A stretch of 64,000 nt of DNA from Symsagittifera roscoffensis (taxonomy: Eukaryota; Xenacoelomorpha; Acoela; Convolutidae), in contig NC_087071.1 of assembly GCF_963678635.1 (NCBI RefSeq), positions 33,699,548 to 33,763,547 of the forward strand, read 5' to 3'. Position numbers and translations under genes: made by a program. A model generated the notes under the pieces. The model ran no database searches and was not told the origin of the DNA. It was given only the letters and a program-made list of their open reading frames with translations. Below, in pieces: positions 58,956 through 64,000 of this stretch (position 1 is its first letter; the number at the start of each line of letters is the position of its first letter).

Positions 58956-60099
58956 ATCATCAGCTTATAACAATCTTTCTAGGTTTGTTTCTTGTAAGCA
59001 AAGGGAAAACTGTCAGAATTAATAATACTTCATACAGATTAAATGCAAACGTATAACAACTAAGTCACATATCAGATACAAGTTTTTTTTAGAATTATGA
59101 ACACATATTACATAATTTGGTTAAAGATTTCAAGCCAGTTTCACTTGTCTCAGACATTATATACTAATCTCAACCTTCGACATTATATACCAATCATTTT
59201 TCTGACAAAACTGAAAACACAATGATTCGATACTTTTTCAATTTTTTCAGATATCGTACGAACTGGAAAAAAACTATCAAAATCAATTTTATGCGTACTT
59301 TACGCAGACGCTACTTATAATTCGAAGTTTGCTTCAAAAAGGTTTTTTTTTCATGCCATGTCAGGCATTTAAAAATTTCTCTTTCTCCAGTAAGGAATTT
59401 CAGGAAACATTTTTTTGCAAAACCTGACAGAGGTCTCCTGAGTATCAATGTTACAGCCAAAAGAGATAATAATATTTTTACAAGGGGTCAGTTTTTTGGT
59501 ATAGTCTTACGACATCTATTTTTTATTTTTTTTACAGCCTTTTTATTTTTTTTTAATTGGCCTGCAGCGCAGAAAATGATTGACAAAATGGGGTCCGTGT
59601 AAAATTTTCCGAGAGCTCAGAAATTGAAATTGTTCTACCTAAAAGAAAAAGGTCGCATGAGTTTCAAAAAAATTTCTGTGCACGCCACTGAAATGTAGAA
59701 ACAAGGTTTTGATTACTATTTTGGTATAATCAATTTTTTCTTTCAAATGATTGGCTGGCTGATAAAAGTGGTGGTTATTTTAAATATTTTTATAACATAC
59801 GACAAAAAATTTACTTTTTTATTTTTCTAAAATTCTAATTTTTACGCAATTTGGTTTTTGATAGGATTTAGGTTGAACAGTTTCAAATCAAAATTGGGTT
59901 GGTTGTTGCTCTATGAAGGAAAAAATAGACAAAAAAATTAAGATTGATTTTATTTAGCATTAGTTGCCGTATTTTTTGCTCTATATAGTATATTGAGGCT
60001 AGGATTTGTCGTAGTATACTTTTGTACGATGGTCTACCATAAAAACATGCAACTATCATTTTTATCCTAGCGCAAACATGATTGTTGAGAAAATATGAG
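58956..60099. other. AT-rich stretch, nothing recognised
   Basis: No supported gene or RNA. The 89-codon minus frame at 59883-60152 has no domain and abuts the transposase relic. Confidence 0.45.
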
Positions 60100-60695
60100 C
60101 TTTTTGAAAAAAGCAGCAATTGACTGCAATAAATGGGCACCAGCAAGGGCAAGGAATAATCACGAAAATTGGAGAAGTAATGTTCAGCGACGAAGCATTT
60201 TCAGTTGTTGCCTAGGAAGCAAATTTGAGAAGGCGTCCACCGGGTCCTAACAAAGCATCGATCCCAAGTACAATTACTAATTCAGTGAAAATGGATTGAG
60301 GAAGATAAAACGTTAGACTAGATAAGGATTAATTTAAAACATATTGAAAGTAGGGGAAATGTTGAATGGAAGCCGTACCCAATTTTTAGAACAAAAGTTC
60401 TTTCTCTTGGTTGGACCAGATTACCGTTTTCAACAGGATGGTGCACGCTGCCATTATAAAAAGTTTGGATTGCGATTTTGAGGAAAACTAGGAAGCCATT
60501 AGGGAAACTAGGAGTCAATCTCCTGATCTCAACAATATTCGGCCTATTTTAGCCTTCGTGAAAAAAGGTCGGATGATCCTGGCACAAAAAGTCTTTCTTG
60601 AAAATGGGAAAAGATTCGAAACAATTTTTTTTATTTTCTCAATAGCGCTTAATGGCCAGCTGTCTGAGATTTCTCCAGTCGGAAAAAGGCACTGA
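60100..60695 (+). pseudogene. Tc1/mariner-type transposase, frameshifted remnant
   Basis: Family blocks appear in order on the plus strand in shifting frames. ARARNNHENWRS leads into VMFSDEAFS (first catalytic Asp, 60180-60202). YRFQQDGARCHYKKFG follows (second Asp, 60425-60465). Then QSPDLNNIRPI (60516-60548) stands where the family has SPDLNPIE, with the third acidic residue replaced by Arg. The spacing from second Asp to third site is about 33-34 codons, as in DD34E Tc1 elements. Stops (TAG after SVVA) and frameshifts rule out function. The helix-turn-helix part and terminal inverted repeats were not found. Confidence 0.7.
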
Positions 60696-63316
60696 AAAAT
60701 GCGTAGTATGATTTAACTTTTTCTGTTGCACACATCTTCAACTTTTTTTTTCTCAGCAGACAATTCAGTGATACAAAACATTTACCTCATAATTCAAGTT
60801 TTACATGAATTTTGGCTAATTCTGTATCAGAACTGTTAGTAAAAGATCTGGTCAAATTACCCATTCTCTATCGAATTACAGTTGAGTAAATGAAGAAGCA
60901 TAGCAGAAAAAAAACCTGCAGTTCATGTCATCTGATTTTCGAAAGCGATAAAATTTCGATAATGACACTTTCCCGAGCGGTAATTGTTCATCAAATAGGT
61001 AGTTGAGATTATTAAATAATTTCTTTTTTCCCTTGTAATTTGTTTGATGTTCTAGTTTAAAGAGTAGCTAAACTTCTTCAAATATTTGAATTGCCGTTTG
61101 TGTCTTGCCGTTTTTTGTTGTGATCGTGTTGTCAGAAGAAAATTCTGAGTCGAAAATCAAATTACTGGACGATTTGCATATACATTTGGAATGTTTCAAG
61201 TTCGACAAAAAAAACTAGACAAACTTTTGTGGAACGCAAATTAATTCCTATGATGGTCTTAGTTTGGTAAATTTATAGAAAAATACTCCAAATTGAAGGA
61301 ATTTTGATGAATTGATTTCGCTGCTACTTGTGACCGCATTGATGAAGTATTTTGCTCTAGAAAAAAAAACAGAAGTAAGTTATTTAAAAAGAGAAGTTTT
61401 TAATATTTTAACATTTTAAATTTTATTCAATCATGCTCCATTACTGAAAACCCGTTATAGTTTGTGATCAGCTTAACCCGAGACTTGTGCTTTTTATCAA
61501 AAAATTCCAAAACACTGCAAAAACACTTTGAAAAATGCTGCAAAAAATCTTAAAAAACTTTGGATTAGCAACGAGTTTGTACTTAAAAAAATATGGGCTA
61601 GTTCTTGCCCGATCGTTTAATTTAGGTAGTAATCGAATGAGGTTCATTTGAATGAAATATGGGTTGAAAGTTTGAAGCCAAATTGCAGCCGCATCATGAG
61701 TAAAACTAACTTGAATCAAAGCTTAGAGTTTTCAAAATCCTCTTTAATTGCGTATAAAGAAGTCACATGATATGAACTAGGTAAAAATAGAACCTGAGTA
61801 TTAGACGCTTCGTTTACTTTTGAACTTTCCGAATTTAAGGAACCCAGCTAATCTATAAACTTAACTACGTAACAATATAGTCCTCCGAACCTGAAAAGGC
61901 AAAAACCGGAACAATTTTGGGTATTAACCCTCGATTCGACAAAACACAACAAACTCCTCGGGCTTAAAGCGTCTTCTGGATACGCAAGCAATGGACTCCA
62001 TTTTTAAGCAAAGGTACTTTCTCACTTTCTTATCGCTGTCAAATAGTGTTTGACTATGACTGAGCACTTTAAAATTGTATCGAGTGGGAAAAAATTCGCT
62101 CATGCTTAACGACTTAATCCAGGAGAACTGTTCCGACTTCAAACGTTTGGTAGTTTCTGAGTGACAATGAGAGGCAGTTAGAAGTTAGCGAGCTTTCAAC
62201 TGGACAAACAGTTTTGGACAAAACTTCTTCGCTTACTTTAATAATTGTGCTATTCGTTTTGTATTGCCTGTTGAAACCTGTGTACTCTTGAGATCTTTTC
62301 AGCTTCTACATATTTGGCACCGATCTTAGACTATATCAACGAGCGTATTTCTCGCCCAAAATCAAAGCACCATCACACACGGACTCGGCATAAAAGATAA
62401 AATTACTTCGATATGAATTGGCTCAGTCGTTTACAAAGTGAAGAGGGTATTCCAGAGTTTTTTGTTAAGGGCCGATGTAAGAATAGGTAAAATAGTCCGT
62501 CAAAAACGATTTCCAAGAATGATTGATGTCGGTAATGTGAATTGGCTCAGCAGTTATTGCTTTTTACACTCCAGTTCGGAATTTCTAAATTTCTTCGTTC
62601 TCCGAGTAAATCTGATCGAAGAATAAACTTATTATAGAGAAAGAGAGTTGCAAATCGGCCAACCATCTCTAAGATAAAGGCTGCGAACCAAGAACCGTAC
62701 CAGTCGGCGACGTCTATTCAAACTAAATTCAGGTCAAATCCGGTGGCTGAAACTTGACATAAAATAGTTCTATAGTCCAACGATAGACCTTTCCTGAGTC
62801 TCGGTCTTCGTTGAAGACACGTCCTCGTCACTACCAAGAAGGGTAGCGCTTCTCAATTCCAGCCTTCCCGAGTCGTAAAATAGGAAAATTAGCAATTGTA
62901 GCTACACAATCCTACGTTTTGGAAGGCCTATTTTCCCACTGAATTCGCGTGGTTGTAAATCCTTGTTTCTGTCCACTTGGTTCAATCAAACGTCTTGTTC
63001 TAATGTGTGAAAGTTTTAATTTCATTTTTCGAGTTTTCAGTTGTCGCAAAAACGATCGAAGGTTACGTGTCTTCTCTTTCAATCAAATTTTCAACAAAAA
63101 AGTTACTGCAGTTTTTTCGACCATCACTGTTTGATTCCATTATGAAGAAATGTTCTTATTTGCTATTTTCGACGAACGTATCGTATTCTCCATTTCAAAA
63201 AAAATCTAAACATATTAGTCTGGTCAAATGGCACATTTTATGAAGGATGGGCATTTCACTCTACTTTTCTTGTTTTCCGGAGTTAGGGCTGACCCCATGA
63301 ATTCAGCAAAGCTGCC
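60696..63316. other. Unique DNA, no supported gene
   Basis: From about 62300 the DNA is less AT-rich and may contain parts of an unrecognised gene or element. TGAATTGGCTCAG occurs twice (about 62413 and 62538). Frames of 60-83 codons at 61468, 61924, 62438 and 62949 show no domain. No confident splice structure could be drawn. Confidence 0.35.
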
Positions 63317-63556
63317 ATGACTCAAAACATGGAAAATATGGTCAAAAAATTACAATCCAAGAACGTCAGCAAATCTTTTAGCAATAATTTTGTACTGCTT
63401 TCTGTTCGAGCTCATCACAGCTCTCTCGATATCAACCTTCAGCTGAGCGGCACAAGAAGCAGATTGAATATCAAACGTGGTCTTGAAGCATCGAAATCGG
63501 ATCATTGGCACTCAGTGAACGCAACCATTTTCAGACACCATTTTACTGAAAGTTGA
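63317..63556 (+). CDS. 79-residue ORF, doubtful, unknown
   Basis: ATG at 63317, stop at 63556. Amino-acid use is less AT-driven than in the chance frames (Ser, His, Arg, Leu; RAHHSSLDINLQLSGTRSRL), and the local GC is higher. No domain, signal peptide or membrane segment is recognised. It could be part of an exon or of an old element. Confidence 0.15.
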   Translation: MTQNMENMVKKLQSKNVSKSFSNNFVLLSVRAHHSSLDINLQLSGTRSRLNIKRGLEASKSDHWHSVNATIFRHHFTES

Positions 63557-63962
63557 TTTAAAAATTGTCGGCTTAAATGCCATTCATATTTTTTTGACAC
63601 TGAGTCATCCTCTTGCTGCTAACTCAATCTTAGATACTTTTAGGTTACAAGCGTACAAGTATTGAGTACGGAACGACGAGGTCTTCTGGTTCGCGCAAGG
63701 ACGAGTCATTTTTCACTCCTTATCGAAGTGGAAAAGTCCCTTTTGAGTTCATGATTCACACATCTGTGTAGGGCCTACGTATCTCTAATGTCGCCGTCTA
63801 CATGCAATGGTGTCTTCAGCGCTTTCAGAGTGGAAAGATTTGTTAGGGCTACCTGCTCTGATTTTACGATGATTTAATTTTTTGTTAGCTTTAGAAAACT
63901 ACTAAACAATTCAGATAGACTAAACTGGCCTATATTTAGTTAGTTGAACTTCAATTTGTATT

Positions 63963-64000
63963 CCCCGTTTTGAACAAAATTACTAGTCATACAATTTTCA
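63963..64000. mobile_element. TIR element P, diverged start cut by window end
   Basis: CCCCGTTTTGAACAAAATTA then CTAGTCATACAATTTTC resembles the P terminus CCCGGGTTGACCAAAAATGC and CTAGTCATACAATTTC. Only the first 38 bases are in view. Confidence 0.4.

Overview
The window looks like AT-rich nuclear DNA of a metazoan, most likely an invertebrate. The reasons are: exons of a secreted chymotrypsin-fold protease split by phase-1 introns, remnants of an LTR-type integrase and a Tc1/mariner transposase, many short dispersed repeats, and about 21 kb of tandem satellite. There is a 200-bp assembly gap at 18801-19000. I cannot name the species. No rRNA, tRNA or CRISPR locus was found. Most open frames longer than 60 codons are chance frames in AT-rich or satellite DNA.

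Layout. 1-3.35 kb: minus-strand open frames of an unrecognised, probably viral or retroelement-like unit. It has two overlapping ORFs, one running off the window edge, and decayed coding-like DNA behind them. 3.6-8.0 kb: four copies of a ~515-bp non-autonomous repeat with a hairpin near each end; one copy sits inside another with a 6-bp target duplication. 8.3-8.8 kb: an integrase remnant. 10.1-11.5 kb: three minus-strand exons of a serine protease homologue. 11.5-24.5 kb: non-coding DNA with many small direct, inverted and tandem repeats, including clusters of TTCGAC boxes and two nested transposon insertions. 24.5-45.5 kb: a degenerate 57-58-bp satellite with higher-order repeats. 45.5-56.3 kb: a mosaic of nested segmental duplications, including a 5.2-kb tandem pair. 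57.4-57.7 kb: the signal-peptide/IVNG/TAAHC exon of a serine protease, minus strand. 57.8-64 kb: mostly unique AT-rich DNA with a broken Tc1/mariner copy.

Main idea. The minus-strand exon at 57.4 kb and the three at 11.5-10.1 kb are in the right order. All joins are in phase 1. Together they supply one complete trypsin-like protein of about 279 residues with its disulphide cysteines. The simplest reading is one gene whose first intron is ~46 kb and holds the whole satellite and duplication region. The protein would be a non-catalytic homologue: Ser195 is replaced by Asp, residue 189 is Asn, and there is no Arg or Lys before IVNG. Two splice-site defects suggest that it may also be a decaying gene, or that the assembly has small errors. 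Separate fragments of different paralogues remain possible.
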